Virus record (IMG/VR): IMGVR_UViG_3300028392_000034
Location: 62,001-126,000 of that record
DNA from: a virus
DNA length: 64,000 nucleotides
Reading direction: 5' to 3' (one strand)
Part shown: positions 15,885-24,500 of the stretch, piece by piece
How positions within the stretch are numbered: position 1 is the stretch's first letter
Layout of the letters: the number at the start of each line of letters is the position of its first letter
Made by a program: the position numbers and the translations under genes
Notes under the pieces: model-generated
Databases searched by the model: none
Told to the model about the DNA's origin: nothing
What the model saw: only the letters and a program-made list of their open reading frames with translations

Positions 15885-16885
15885 TTTGGCGTCACTGGCA
15901 CCAGGTTGTCGCGGAATATCGCCCAGGCACGTTCCCAACTCCAGCGAGCACTACCCGCCCATACCTGTTGTCGATTCAAAAACAAACAATCAGTTACGGC
16001 CTGCCGCAGGTCTGTGTTCATACAGCCGGTAACACCTTCGTCAATGACATCTTCTGGCCCCTGAACAGGATAGGCTGCCACCGGTGTACCACAAGCCATA
16101 GATTCGATCATCACAATGCCAAATGTTTCCCACTGGCTAGGAAATACAAACACTTCAGCATTGGCATAGTAGCGAGCCAATTCTACTCCTGTTTTAAATC
16201 CTGTGAAATGCACATCTGGATATTGCTTACGATAGGTTTCTAGCATGGGTCCATCACCTACCATGATTTTCAAGAAACCCGGATAGTCCATTTCGAGAAA
16301 CTTTTCAAGATTTTTTTCTTTGCTGACACGACTTACGCACAAGATATATCGACTGATAGTTTTTTTTCTATGAGTAGGATTAAACGTTTCACGGTCAACA
16401 CCGCGTGTCCAACTCACAATCTCGCCTTTAAACCCGTGTGATCTTAATTCTTGCACCATTGAATCCGTTGTGGTCAATACTTTGCCTGAGTGTTTGTGGA
16501 ACCAGCGCACCATGGGCCAAGTCACTAGTTCGGGAATGCCAAACAGCTTTTTTAGCCCTTCAGGAAACTTAGTATGATAAGCGGTGTTGTACCTATAACC
16601 ACATATTGAAAGATACTTTCTAGCCCACAAACCAAGAGGACCTTCTGTGGCGATGTGGATATGATCCGGGTCAATTTCTTCAATCTTCTTGCCCATCGCC
16701 CGCGGAATGGCAAGTTTGACTTGGTCGTAGCCAGGACAATCAACATAGCGGAACCGCCCGGGATCAATATAATCAACCCGATAACCATCCAGTACCGCAC
16801 AAGCCTCAATGTTCTTGTAAGTGGTGACCACGCCATTAATCTGATCCGGTAAGTTGTCTGTTATTATCAATATCTTCTTTGTCAT
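15869..16885 (-). CDS. GT4-family glycosyltransferase
   Basis: A 338-residue GT-B glycosyltransferase. The N-terminal domain begins KKILIITDNLPDQINGVV, with the acceptor-side loop typical of GT4 enzymes. The C-terminal domain has SRVSKEKNLEKFLE, VGDGPM and FPSQWETFGIVMIESMACG, the ExFGxxxxEAMA-type nucleotide-sugar motif. It resembles bacterial SQD2/MgtA-like lipid glycosyltransferases. It overlaps the LpxH-like gene by 50 bp, so the two are co-translated, suggesting envelope glycolipid synthesis or remodelling. The donor is unknown. Confidence 0.85.
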   Translation of the reverse strand: MTKKILIITDNLPDQINGVVTTYKNIEACAVLDGYRVDYIDPGRFRYVDCPGYDQVKLAIPRAMGKKIEEIDPDHIHIATEGPLGLWARKYLSICGYRYNTAYHTKFPEGLKKLFGIPELVTWPMVRWFHKHSGKVLTTTDSMVQELRSHGFKGEIVSWTRGVDRETFNPTHRKKTISRYILCVSRVSKEKNLEKFLEMDYPGFLKIMVGDGPMLETYRKQYPDVHFTGFKTGVELARYYANAEVFVFPSQWETFGIVMIESMACGTPVAAYPVQGPEDVIDEGVTGCMNTDLRQAVTDCLFLNRQQVWAGSARWSWERAWAIFRDNLVPVTPKKKDR

Positions 16886-17630
16886 TTTTTTGTGTCCATG
16901 TTACAATCTCCCATGTGCCATCGTGATGTTCTACCAGTGCTGTGCATGATTCAACCCAGTCGCCATCATTCATGTAAGTGACGCCATCTATTTCTTTTAT
17001 TTCTGCGTGGTGTATGTGACCGCAGACCACGCCATCAAATCCTCTTTTCTTACAGTAGGTTGCGAGGTTCCGTTCAAAGTGGAAAATAAAGTCCACTGCC
17101 TTTTTGACCCTATGCTTGAGATACAGGCTAAGACTCCAGTAACCAAAACCCATACGATGGCGGATCCAATTAAATTTGCTATTAAGTCCCAGGATAAAGT
17201 CATATGCTCGGTCTCCTAAAAAGTTCAACCACGGTGCCAATCTTGTGATGCCATCAAACATGTCGCCATGAACCACAAGGTAGTGCCGCCCGTCGGCACC
17301 TATGTGTTCGGTTTGATTTACAATTTCTATCAGTCCAAACGAAAATCCGTAGGGTATCATCGGACGCAAGAATTCGTCATGATTTCCAGATATGTATACG
17401 ACCCTAGTGCCACGTTTAGCGTGACCAAGAATGCGACGAACAACGTTGGTGTGGCTTTGTTTCCATCTCCACCGGTTTTGTTGGATCTTCCAAGCGTCAA
17501 TGATATCTCCCACAAGATACAGGGTATCACAGGTGTTGTGTTTGAGGAAGTTGTTTAGTTCTTCTGCTTTGCAGTCCCTCGTCCCGAGGTGGATGTCTGA
17601 CACAAATATACTGCGATACGTTTTTTGCAT
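16836..17630 (-). CDS. LpxH-like UDP-2,3-diacylglucosamine diphosphatase family phosphoesterase
   Basis: This 264-residue metallophosphoesterase has FVSDIHLGTRD, LVGDIIDAW, SGNHDEFLR, LVVHGDMFD and VCGHIHHAEI in order. The DxHLG start and GNHDE spacing with a helical insertion fit LpxH-type enzymes, which cleave a lipid A precursor's pyrophosphate. In proteobacteria such genes are often next to a GT4 glycosyltransferase, as here. It starts 4 nt after a minus-strand late core (CTAAATA), so the mRNA may be leaderless. Confidence 0.8.
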   Translation of the reverse strand: MQKTYRSIFVSDIHLGTRDCKAEELNNFLKHNTCDTLYLVGDIIDAWKIQQNRWRWKQSHTNVVRRILGHAKRGTRVVYISGNHDEFLRPMIPYGFSFGLIEIVNQTEHIGADGRHYLVVHGDMFDGITRLAPWLNFLGDRAYDFILGLNSKFNWIRHRMGFGYWSLSLYLKHRVKKAVDFIFHFERNLATYCKKRGFDGVVCGHIHHAEIKEIDGVTYMNDGDWVESCTALVEHHDGTWEIVTWTQKNDKEDIDNNRQLTGSD

Positions 17631-17634
17631 CTAG

Positions 17635-17641
17635 TATTTAG
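17635..17641 (-). promoter_or_regulatory. Late promoter core (CTAAATA) with almost no leader
   Basis: CTAAATA on the minus strand ends 4 nt before the ATG at 17630. No Shine-Dalgarno lies between. Confidence 0.55.
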
Positions 17642-17655
17642 GCAGAAATGTGTTA

Positions 17656-18303
17656 CTATTTTGTTACAAACAATTGATCTACAAATTCTAATAGCAGTTG
17701 ATGATGTTGACGATGGTGCCAGTGTGGTCGCATCCACGAATAACCTGTGTACCAAAACTGTTCGCTTTCGGGATGACATCCTATTAGCCCAATCTTGTTT
17801 TGATATATGGCCATTGCATCACCATTGGCATAGGTGGCTACTGTTTCAAATCGATCAGGATCGCCCACTAAGGCACAGCCATCATACCAAAACATTGACA
17901 TGGGTGTTCCTTGCCAAGTTATGGCAATATTTTTGGCATGTGGTCTACGAGTATCGGTTCCAGGTCTAGCAAGATATTGAACAGCATCTACTGAATCTAG
18001 TATATCAAAGTAATTGCTACCGGCCCAGTAGGCACCCATACAGATGCCTAGATAGCGTCCGCCCTGCTGAACAAATTCAGTTACCCTGCGTTGGTTGGCT
18101 TTTAGTAAGGTAGCAAAACTGTCAGCATCACCTATACCACCCGGAAACGCAACCATGCTTACGTCGTCAAAAAACGAGTCTTCAACTGAGTTCTTGCTGA
18201 ACAGTTTAAAACGATAATAATCGCCCAGGGCTTGCATTACGCCATTGCCCGATTGAACCGAACATTTTGGATCTTGAATGAATAATGCTATTGTGGGCTT
18301 CAT
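17656..18303 (-). CDS. BPL_N / class-I glutamine amidotransferase-like protein
   Basis: The 215-residue protein shows a GATase1-like fold: VAFPGGIGDAD, then RYLGICMGAYWAGS with a nucleophile-elbow Cys, and IGCHPESEQFW with a His-Pro-Glu as in the glutaminase triad. It resembles the biotin-protein-ligase N-terminal (BPL_N) group, whose substrates are uncertain. It starts 7 nt after a perfect TATAAATA late core, so it may be leaderless. Confidence 0.7.
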   Translation of the reverse strand: MKPTIALFIQDPKCSVQSGNGVMQALGDYYRFKLFSKNSVEDSFFDDVSMVAFPGGIGDADSFATLLKANQRRVTEFVQQGGRYLGICMGAYWAGSNYFDILDSVDAVQYLARPGTDTRRPHAKNIAITWQGTPMSMFWYDGCALVGDPDRFETVATYANGDAMAIYQNKIGLIGCHPESEQFWYTGYSWMRPHWHHRQHHQLLLEFVDQLFVTK

Positions 18304-18310
18304 GTTGGTG

Positions 18311-18318
18311 TATTTATA
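18311..18318 (-). promoter_or_regulatory. Perfect T4 late core (TATAAATA), leaderless spacing
   Basis: TATAAATA on the minus strand lies 7 nt before the ATG at 18303. The adjacent 18325-18400 holds short inverted repeats (GTTGT...ACAAC) and no gene. Confidence 0.65.
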
Positions 18319-18403
18319 GCCCTGTTAACCTGTTGTTTTTAAACAACAAAATGTGGCTAAAAAACAACAGTTTTTGCCTGTATAAATTGGGCCCAAATAA
18401 CGG

Positions 18404-18432
18404 TTGACCCAAAATGGCCCATTTGCTAAAAT
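18404..18432 (+). promoter_or_regulatory. sigma70 promoter cassette with standard leader
   Basis: TTGACC (18404-18409), 17 bp, TAAAAT (18427-18432), then ACTTGTATAGTAATTAAAAA and GGAG before ATG 18463. This is the least conserved of five copies of the cassette. Confidence 0.8.
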
Positions 18433-18462
18433 ACTTGTATAGTAATTAAAAAGGAGTCCGGG

Positions 18463-18615
18463 ATGAAAAACAAAATGACTGTAGCAGACTTGATCGAAAT
18501 ACTCCGCACTATGCCTGCTGACGCCACGGTAATCGCACATGACAGCGACTGGGGTTATACTGCACCTCTAGTGGAGATGGATGACGACGGCGAAGTTGTA
18601 ATATCAGCAGGTTGA
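18463..18615 (+). CDS. 50-residue phage protein, relative of the gene at 41432
   Basis: MKNKMTVADLIEILRTMPAD followed by a short strand and acidic turn (EMDDDGEVVISAG). The pattern VxELIExLxxMPxDAxV is shared with the gene at 41432 and occurs in many small phage proteins of unknown function. Its TGA (18613-18615) lies inside the -35 box of the next promoter. Confidence 0.65.
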   Translation: MKNKMTVADLIEILRTMPADATVIAHDSDWGYTAPLVEMDDDGEVVISAG

Positions 18616-18640
18616 CCCAAAATAGCCCTTTTGTTATAAT
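18612..18640 (+). promoter_or_regulatory. sigma70 promoter cassette with standard leader
   Basis: TTGACC (18612-18617), 17 bp, TATAAT (18635-18640), then the repeated 30-nt leader ending AAAAAGGAG before ATG 18670. The -35 box contains the stop codon of the gene upstream. Confidence 0.85.
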
Positions 18641-18669
18641 ACTTGTATAGAAACTAAAAAGGAGCGGAA

Positions 18670-18987
18670 ATGATCGACTCAAAACGCAAAGAAGATTTTT
18701 ATGTTGACGAAACCAACAGCAAGTCTGGCCCTGTGGTACGTTGGAACAGCAACGATCGTATTCCGTTTGGTGACATGTTGGCAGAGTTTGCTCATGCTGG
18801 TTGGATTTCTGTGCAAACGGTTGAGAACAGTTTGGCTCAGCGTAAAGTCGAAGACCGCATCGCACTTGAGGCTTATGCTAAAAACTACAAAGGCCCAAGC
18901 CAAGAAGACCTGTTTGAAATGCGAGCCGCATTTGGCTCTGGTGCTCGTGTAGTAAATGTTTTAACCGGCCACGAATATACCGTTTAA
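18670..18987 (+). CDS. Conserved small phage protein, unknown
   Basis: A 105-residue soluble protein (MIDSKRKEDFYVDETNS...), helical in its second half (SLAQRKVEDRIALEAYAKNY). It is produced early from its own promoter cassette and followed 9 nt later by the gene at 18997. No domain recognised. Confidence 0.6.
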   Translation: MIDSKRKEDFYVDETNSKSGPVVRWNSNDRIPFGDMLAEFAHAGWISVQTVENSLAQRKVEDRIALEAYAKNYKGPSQEDLFEMRAAFGSGARVVNVLTGHEYTV

Positions 18988-18996
18988 GGAGACAAG

Positions 18997-19323
18997 ATGA
19001 AATTTACAAATAAAGCCAATGCCAACATGACCAGCCTCAAAGGTGAGTTTGTAATTACTTTTGCAGAACTGACGGAAATTTTTGGACGACCTGATCATGG
19101 CCCTAATGCTGACTTAGACAAGGTCACTTGTGAATGGGCGTTGACGTTTGAAGACGGCACCATTGCCACTATCTATGATTGGAAAACAAACCGCACCCCA
19201 ATGGGTGAATACGAGTGGCACATTGGCGGCCACTCTGAAGCGGCTGTAGACCGTGTCGTGGACACCATTGCCATGCATCGTGACCAACTGGTCAGTATGA
19301 TTAGAGGGTATCAAGGCGCATGA
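18997..19323 (+). CDS. Conserved small phage protein, unknown
   Basis: A 108-residue protein with beta-rich segments (VTCEWALTFEDGTIATIYDW, GEYEWHIGG). The sequence style, FGRPDHGPNADLDKVTCEW, recurs in many environmental phages without a function. GGAG ribosome site; ATGA-type overlap with the next gene. Confidence 0.6.
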   Translation: MKFTNKANANMTSLKGEFVITFAELTEIFGRPDHGPNADLDKVTCEWALTFEDGTIATIYDWKTNRTPMGEYEWHIGGHSEAAVDRVVDTIAMHRDQLVSMIRGYQGA

Positions 19324-19676
19324 AAGTATTCCAAGAAACCACAGAGTGGGGCATTCCAGGTGCTAAAAATCACATCTACTTTTTGTCGGATTCAAAGGAC
19401 AAGATGTATGCTTACATCAATAAGGAAGGTCGCATTGACGAAGTAAAGACGCCTTACCGATTCCATATCAAGGGCCGTAAATTTAAAGAAGTTGCCAACA
19501 CCTGGGGATTCTTTCCTAGAGAAGAATTAGAGTCAGTTGGAGAAACTCATCGGGTTGCAGGTAGCAAGGGTTCTGTTTATACAGTTACAAACGATCGTGG
19601 ATCGTGGACTTGCACTTGCCCGGCTTCAAAATGGCAAAAGGGCGACTGCAAACATATCGTGCAGTTAAAAGGTTAA
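19320..19676 (+). CDS. SWIM zinc-finger protein
   Basis: A 118-residue protein ending in WTCTCPASKWQKGDCKHIVQ, the CxCx(n)CxH pattern of SWIM zinc fingers, which bind DNA or protein. The N-terminal part is strand-rich and unrecognised. It overlaps the preceding gene by 4 bp and the convergent radical-SAM gene by 4 bp. It is probably an early regulator or nucleic-acid-binding protein. Confidence 0.7.
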   Translation: MKVFQETTEWGIPGAKNHIYFLSDSKDKMYAYINKEGRIDEVKTPYRFHIKGRKFKEVANTWGFFPREELESVGETHRVAGSKGSVYTVTNDRGSWTCTCPASKWQKGDCKHIVQLKG

Positions 19677-20794
19677 GGTCGGGTTATCAAATGCAAGAAT
19701 TCAGGCCGAGATTTTCTTATGGTTTGATCCAGGTTTGATATACACACCTGCCGCTCACACACAACAGACTGGTTTAAAAACGCAATTTTGGAACCCAGTT
19801 GTCCAATAGGTCCGCCATTCTGACAAGGACCGCGATACACTAGACCGTCGAAATCCAAAAATAAACTGTCTACACCAACAAAACAGCGCCAGCCATGAAA
19901 TTGATTAGCATTGTTGGATACCATAGTATCTGAGTTGGTTTCTGTGTAGTTGAGATCTTGGTCCCAGACGCCGATGTTTTGCCAAGCCGTGGCCGGTATA
20001 TGGGTCGCAAGCCAGTCAAGTTCGTCAGCAGTGTAGAATGTTTCTTCGGCATACACTTGGTAGAGTCGACGATCCAACGTATCTTTTTCTAATTTTTTAT
20101 GTTGTGTTTGTTGTTCTAGGGTGTATACTTGTTTGAGTATTTCCTTTTTGGGTGTAGTTTGCCACTCTTCGTGGGTTTCATTCAACCATGGTCGTATACG
20201 CCTCAGTGTAAATTTTATACCATTTGATTCCAGTATTGGCATCACAACGTTTTCAACAAACTGTAGTTTTCCCGGCGCACACATGACCTGCACACTGATC
20301 CAATGTTCGGGGTATTTGTGATGCAGTTCGATAATTTTATGTAGAGTTGTCTGTGTTTCAGCTTCGGGTTTTTCTAAGTGCAAACTCACAGTTAGGTGAG
20401 TTAGATATTCCAGCGATTGTTTGTATAATTTCAACGGCATAGATCCATTGGTTATTGCCGACAGTTGATCACCAAATGCTGTGGCCTGATGAATTGTTCG
20501 GAGTATCTCCAGTATGTCAGGATGCACAAATGGTTCACCACCGGTTATGCTCATGTTGAATGTTTTGTTCTGCAAAGCAGCCCAGTCATTTACTTGGCCA
20601 ACAAAATTTCTTATGTGATCGATTGGGTGATGTGGGCTTACCCAGTCATGCACATACGGGCTACAATAACTACAATCGTAATTGCACCTCTTGCCTAGAT
20701 TCCAATTGACCAGAACCACTTGAGGTTCAATGTTGTTGGCGTGATGCTCGCTGCGGAGACTACGCAAGGCCACTAGATTTTTTTCCCAAGTCAT
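19673..20794 (-). CDS. Radical-SAM protein
   Basis: The cluster motif C37-x3-C41-x2-C44 (KRCNYDCSYC) is followed by MSITGGEPFVHP, the SAM-binding GGE motif. The C-terminal third has further cysteines (GWRCFVG, GPCQNGG, ERQVCIS) that may bind an auxiliary cluster. It is 373 residues, similar in build to the protein at 61792. No substrate peptide or partner gene is evident, and it is isolated on the minus strand between early genes and the fibre block. Confidence 0.8.
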   Translation of the reverse strand: MTWEKNLVALRSLRSEHHANNIEPQVVLVNWNLGKRCNYDCSYCSPYVHDWVSPHHPIDHIRNFVGQVNDWAALQNKTFNMSITGGEPFVHPDILEILRTIHQATAFGDQLSAITNGSMPLKLYKQSLEYLTHLTVSLHLEKPEAETQTTLHKIIELHHKYPEHWISVQVMCAPGKLQFVENVVMPILESNGIKFTLRRIRPWLNETHEEWQTTPKKEILKQVYTLEQQTQHKKLEKDTLDRRLYQVYAEETFYTADELDWLATHIPATAWQNIGVWDQDLNYTETNSDTMVSNNANQFHGWRCFVGVDSLFLDFDGLVYRGPCQNGGPIGQLGSKIAFLNQSVVCERQVCISNLDQTIRKSRPEFLHLITRP

Positions 20795-20831
20795 GCTAAT
20801 AGTTATGCTAGATTACGTATCTAGCAGTAAT

Positions 20832-21563
20832 TTAAAGGCCGAATCTTGATCGATAGTATTCAAAGTTTTGCGTGACTTCTGTGCCAGTTAGTGCTGAGTT
20901 GTAAAGATTAACAATGGCCAATCGGCCGCCCCAGAACCCACCCGAATCCCACCGTGTCATTAAACCATATCCAATTGAGAGATTGGCGGCACCACCAGGT
21001 GGCCTATTGGTAGTTTCGACCAGGGTGTTGTTTACATACAGGTTGAGAGTGGTGCCATCAAATGTGCCCACAATCTGATACCAGTTTCCCGGTGTTAGTG
21101 TATATGGGTCAGTGGTTTGGAATCCTGGACCATACCACCAGGTCTGTAAATCAGACGCATTATTAGTAGAACCCAGGCCAAGATTGATAGTGCCACCGCC
21201 GTATGGGTATTCTGTGAATATGTTGGGTCCAGAACCCACATTGGTTCCATCATAGTAATGCCATGCTTCGATTGACCACGCGGCCAAGGTGCCCAAGTTT
21301 GTGGGGCTGGCTGCATACTGTCCTGCGCTGGGCGTGAACTGTATGTATCCACCGTTGGCACTGTTGTATGTGGGACCGTTTACCAGTGTAAATGTCATTG
21401 ATCCAACTGTGTCAGTCCAGGTCGAGTAGCCTCCTGCTCCGGGATAACTGGCAGGATTGCCAGCGTCCAGACTCAGCACTTGGTTGGTCAACGGGGATGC
21501 TGATGAGGAAGTAACTGTTGCACCAGCTCCTATTGCAATTCCGGGTCCGATTGTTATGGTCAT
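20832..21563 (-). CDS. LamG/concanavalin-like fibre-associated protein
   Basis: This 243-residue protein begins with a Gly/Ala/Thr-rich stretch and then a LamG-like jelly-roll: AWSIEAWHYYD, GNWYQIVGTFDGTTLNLYVN and GGRLAIVNLYNSALTGTEV are diagnostic strands. Such domains bind carbohydrate and are common at phage fibre tips. It lies 13 bp after the giant fibre gene in the same direction, so it may be an accessory or receptor-binding subunit. Confidence 0.75.
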   Translation of the reverse strand: MTITIGPGIAIGAGATVTSSSASPLTNQVLSLDAGNPASYPGAGGYSTWTDTVGSMTFTLVNGPTYNSANGGYIQFTPSAGQYAASPTNLGTLAAWSIEAWHYYDGTNVGSGPNIFTEYPYGGGTINLGLGSTNNASDLQTWWYGPGFQTTDPYTLTPGNWYQIVGTFDGTTLNLYVNNTLVETTNRPPGGAANLSIGYGLMTRWDSGGFWGGRLAIVNLYNSALTGTEVTQNFEYYRSRFGL

Positions 21564-21576
21564 ATTAGTATTCTGT

Positions 21577-24500
21577 TCAACTTATTTTGGTCCAACCGTA
21601 ACGCACAGTGACATTACCGCCGCTGGTGTTGCGGATACCAAAGTCAAATCTATTGGTAGTTGCACTGGGAGCCACACTGCTTCTCACAATAGTATTTGAT
21701 GTTCCTACGAACTGATTGGGTATGCTGGTAAAGTCAATGGGCGTTCCGCCACCGTTGTAGACCCAGGCAAACTGTTGTCCTATCACAGGCACGTTGGTAT
21801 TGGTCACAGTGGCAGTGGCGTTCCAAACCAAGATACCATTAGAGATATTGCAATCAACCCACATGCTATATGTGCCGCTATTCACAGTGAAACTCTGGGT
21901 GCTGTTGCCCACAGGCACGTCCCACGATCCTGTTACTTGAGTTGCAACATTAGATAATGTTGCACCATTACCAATGAAGTTAGCGGCTGTGATGTTGCCA
22001 GCTACACTTATAGTATTGCCATAGGTGATTTCCTTGCTGGAGGTATTGTAGAACATGACTTCAGCAATGTTTGAATTATCATTTCTAACTGGGGCTACTG
22101 TGAATGTGTTGGCAGTGGTTTGATCCAACGCATCACCAGTGGCATTCAATATGATTGAATTGTTGCCTTGATTATTGTAACCAGCTTTTTTACCAATTGC
22201 TATAGATTGCTGACCTTGATTTTGATTAGCGGCCTTAAAGCCAATAGCTATTGCCTCAATACCTTGTATATTAGCTCCAGTATCTGTGCCAATGGCCACT
22301 GCAGCTTGGCCTTGACCATTACCACCAGCGCCTGCTCCAATTGCTATTGAAATAAAACCTTGTAAAGTTTGTCCGGCTTCTTTACCGATGGCCACTGCAC
22401 TATTGCCTTGATTGTTATTAGCAGAACCAGCACCGATTGCCACAGAATAAGAACCCTGGCTAACATAGCCGGCACCGTTACCAATGGCCACTGAAAAAAC
22501 TTGTTGACTTACAGCGCCAGCAAAATTGCCCACTGCTACGCTATTTAATGATTGATTGATTTCTCCAGCGCCATATCCAATGGCAATAGTTCTTGCCGCT
22601 TGCCCAACATTTCCTGACAATGTGCCAATTGCAATAGCGCCGTCGCCTTGGGCACCTGCTCCTGAATATCCAATTGCCAGAGCATTATTACTACTGTCTT
22701 TGATCAAAGTTCCATTGGCCAGTGTAACAGTTCTGGTGCTGATATTATTAACACCAAGGATGTTGCCGCTGGTCAGGACAATATCACCGCCCGACCCAGA
22801 AGATACAATTAAATTTCCACCTGCTGGCAAAGTCAAATTACCGGTTTCGCTAAAGCTCCATTGGCGTTGTGCTCCGTTCCAGTCCGTTTGGATAAACGCA
22901 CCATCGTTGCCAACACCCATGTAAGTGTTGCCAGTGCTACCAGCAAGCTCTACGTAACTGTTGGCAGCGGCATAAAGATCGTAACCAGTGAATACTGCAC
23001 CATTTGGGAACGTGGTATTACCAGTATTGCCAAAGGCCCATGAGTTAGCACCAGAGTTAGTTTGAATATAAACACTGCTATTACCAGCCAAGGTTGCTGT
23101 GTTAGCGGCGTAGTCTAGCCCTAAGTTTACTTGATATGGATCCGCTATGTTGGCAGTCAAACCTACTGTGTCTGTTCCCAAAGTCCATACAGCACCACCG
23201 CCCGGCACAGTCAAGTTACCAGCAGTGTCAAATGTCCAGTTAGACTCAACAAAATTGTTGTTGCCTTGATTGCCCAGCACATTATATTGGGTGATAACAA
23301 ATGTGCCTCCGGTGCCTTCAGACACAGTAATAACATCACCATTAACATATCCTGAGCCCGGATTTACTACAGTGACACTTGCTAATTGGTTACTCAGTCC
23401 ATAGCCTATGCCTACCGTCATTCCTGTGCCTGAACCACCAGTGGTTGCCTTCAAAGCACTTCCAGTATTATATCCACTACCGCCAGTAACAATGGTACAA
23501 ATATTAAATTGTCCACCGGCTGTTAAGGTTAACCCTTCTAGATTGATCAATCTGCCATCTGTGCCAAATGTCCATTGTGCTGAGTTGCCTACCGCATCAT
23601 TGCTGTTGACCACAATATTGCCAGTGTTGGCCAATTTCACATAAAGATTGTCGCTGCCTAGATACAGTTCAGTGTTATACAAATTGCCTGTGGTAAGATG
23701 TAAATGATTGCCTTCGACAACATTGCCAGTTGGGTATATTGCCAATTGTTGATCAATATTGCCACCATCGGCAGGGGTAATAATCACTGCATTGCCAGAA
23801 TAAGTTGTGACTGGTCCTTCTGATACGACACCGCCCTGGGGTAGCGTTAAGTCACCACCTGACCCAAAGTCCCAAGCCTGTGTGTTGCCAACGTTGCCAG
23901 AATTGCTTGTGATTACTGTACCGAAAGCATCTATGTTTAGTTGACCCTGGTCTTCACGGATGTAAACACTTTGATCTGCGCTGAACACAATGCCAGCACC
24001 TTGACTGGCATTACCTGGGCCAATCAAGTTGCCTGTACCTGTTTCAAATGTCCAAGTTCCGTAGCCATCCGTGCCCACATTGACTACCAAATTGCCGTCT
24101 GCTGTGGCTATGTTGGCATAGCTGTTACCGTTGGCAATGAGATTGGTTGCTCCACCACCTGATCCACCGTAAGGATTGCCGTTGGCATAGTTGATGCTGG
24201 CAATGTTACTGGGTAGTGTTAAGTTACCGTTTTCATCAAAGGTCCAACGAAGTGGTATACCATCACTTGCTTTCTGATTTTCAATGAATACTTGAGGTTT
24301 GTTTATTAAATTATCTTTGAATGTTACATCTATCCAAGACCATGCATCATTAGGTCCAGTAGCAACATCTTCTACGTATACATCCCAAACACCTGCTGTT
24401 TGATACTCTACTGTTCTATAATTTCCAAATGTTGTAGTGAGTTGCAATGATGTATCAGAAGTTATGTTACCTGTAGGGAATATTGTAGTTCCATTATTTC

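Noticed and set aside
16836-17630. Assigning this phosphoesterase as essential lipid A enzyme lpxH itself
   Set aside because: Motifs fit the LpxH-like group, but several related subfamilies share them and the substrate cannot be read from sequence.
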